Source of the DNA: Nitrospirota bacterium
GTDB lineage: Bacteria; Nitrospirota; CAKKRA01; 9FT-COMBO-42-15
Length of the DNA: 22,754 bases
NCBI GenBank assembly: GCA_016195585.1
Contig: JACPZJ010000109.1
Span: 1 to 22,754, forward strand
Reading direction: 5' to 3'
The first letter of the stretch is position 1. The number at the start of each line of letters is the position of its first letter. The translations under genes and the position numbers were made by a program. The notes under the pieces are model-generated. The model was not told the origin of the DNA, made no database searches, and saw nothing but the letters and a program-made list of their open reading frames with translations. Of the stretch, positions 22,749 through 22,754 are shown piece after piece.

Positions 22749-22754
22749 ATATTT

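Overview
This window looks like part of the chromosome of an uncultured Gram-negative bacterium of about 40% GC. Arginine codons are mostly AGG/AGA, SD-led TTG starts occur (cheB, purF), and small palindromic repeats are abundant. The gene style (PBS-type HEAT protein and zinc-ribbon receiver inside a che cluster, REC-GGDEF proteins, palindromes with arms like CCCCCTTA/TAAGGGGG and GTAGGGGC) recalls Nitrospirota or deltaproteobacterial lineages. This placement is inference and weak. No tRNA, rRNA, CRISPR, transposase or phage gene was seen, and no gene-free stretch exceeds 300 bases.

Layout. (1) Positions 1-14376, + strand: a chemosensory cluster in the order cheY, cheA (broken in its Hpt domain), REC-GGDEF response regulator, cheW with a long N-terminal tail, PhnD-like periplasmic binding protein, a very long MCP, a second cheW, zinc-ribbon/receiver protein, HEAT-repeat protein, cheR, cheB, coiled-coil GAF protein, second cheY. 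(2) 14456-18782, + strand: purine synthesis genes purQ, purL (internal in-frame gap) and purF (broken by a perfect 56-bp tandem duplication), followed by an FHA-domain gene. (3) 19239-22754, - strand: a second REC-GGDEF protein (receiver shortened), then a zinc/manganese-type ABC importer, permease, ATPase and binding protein, the last broken and cut by the window edge.

How it fits together. The MCP, two CheW, CheA, CheR, CheB and a REC-diguanylate cyclase are together the parts list of a Wsp-type pathway that turns a surface or chemical signal into c-di-GMP. Two stand-alone CheY proteins and an orphan periplasmic binding protein beside the MCP are additions. No flagellar or pilus genes are visible, so the output cannot be assigned.

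Two cross-cutting patterns stand out. First, small palindromic repeats of several families sit at gene ends and also inside reading frames, where they are translated: two in the zinc-ribbon/receiver protein, one in the cheW tail, and one compound element that forms the leader of the metal-binding protein. Second, five conserved genes (cheA, purL, purF, the - strand REC-GGDEF gene, znuA-like) each carry one short deletion or duplication relative to their families. Either this is a cluster of local assembly errors or a real accumulation of small lesions; reads across the junctions would decide.
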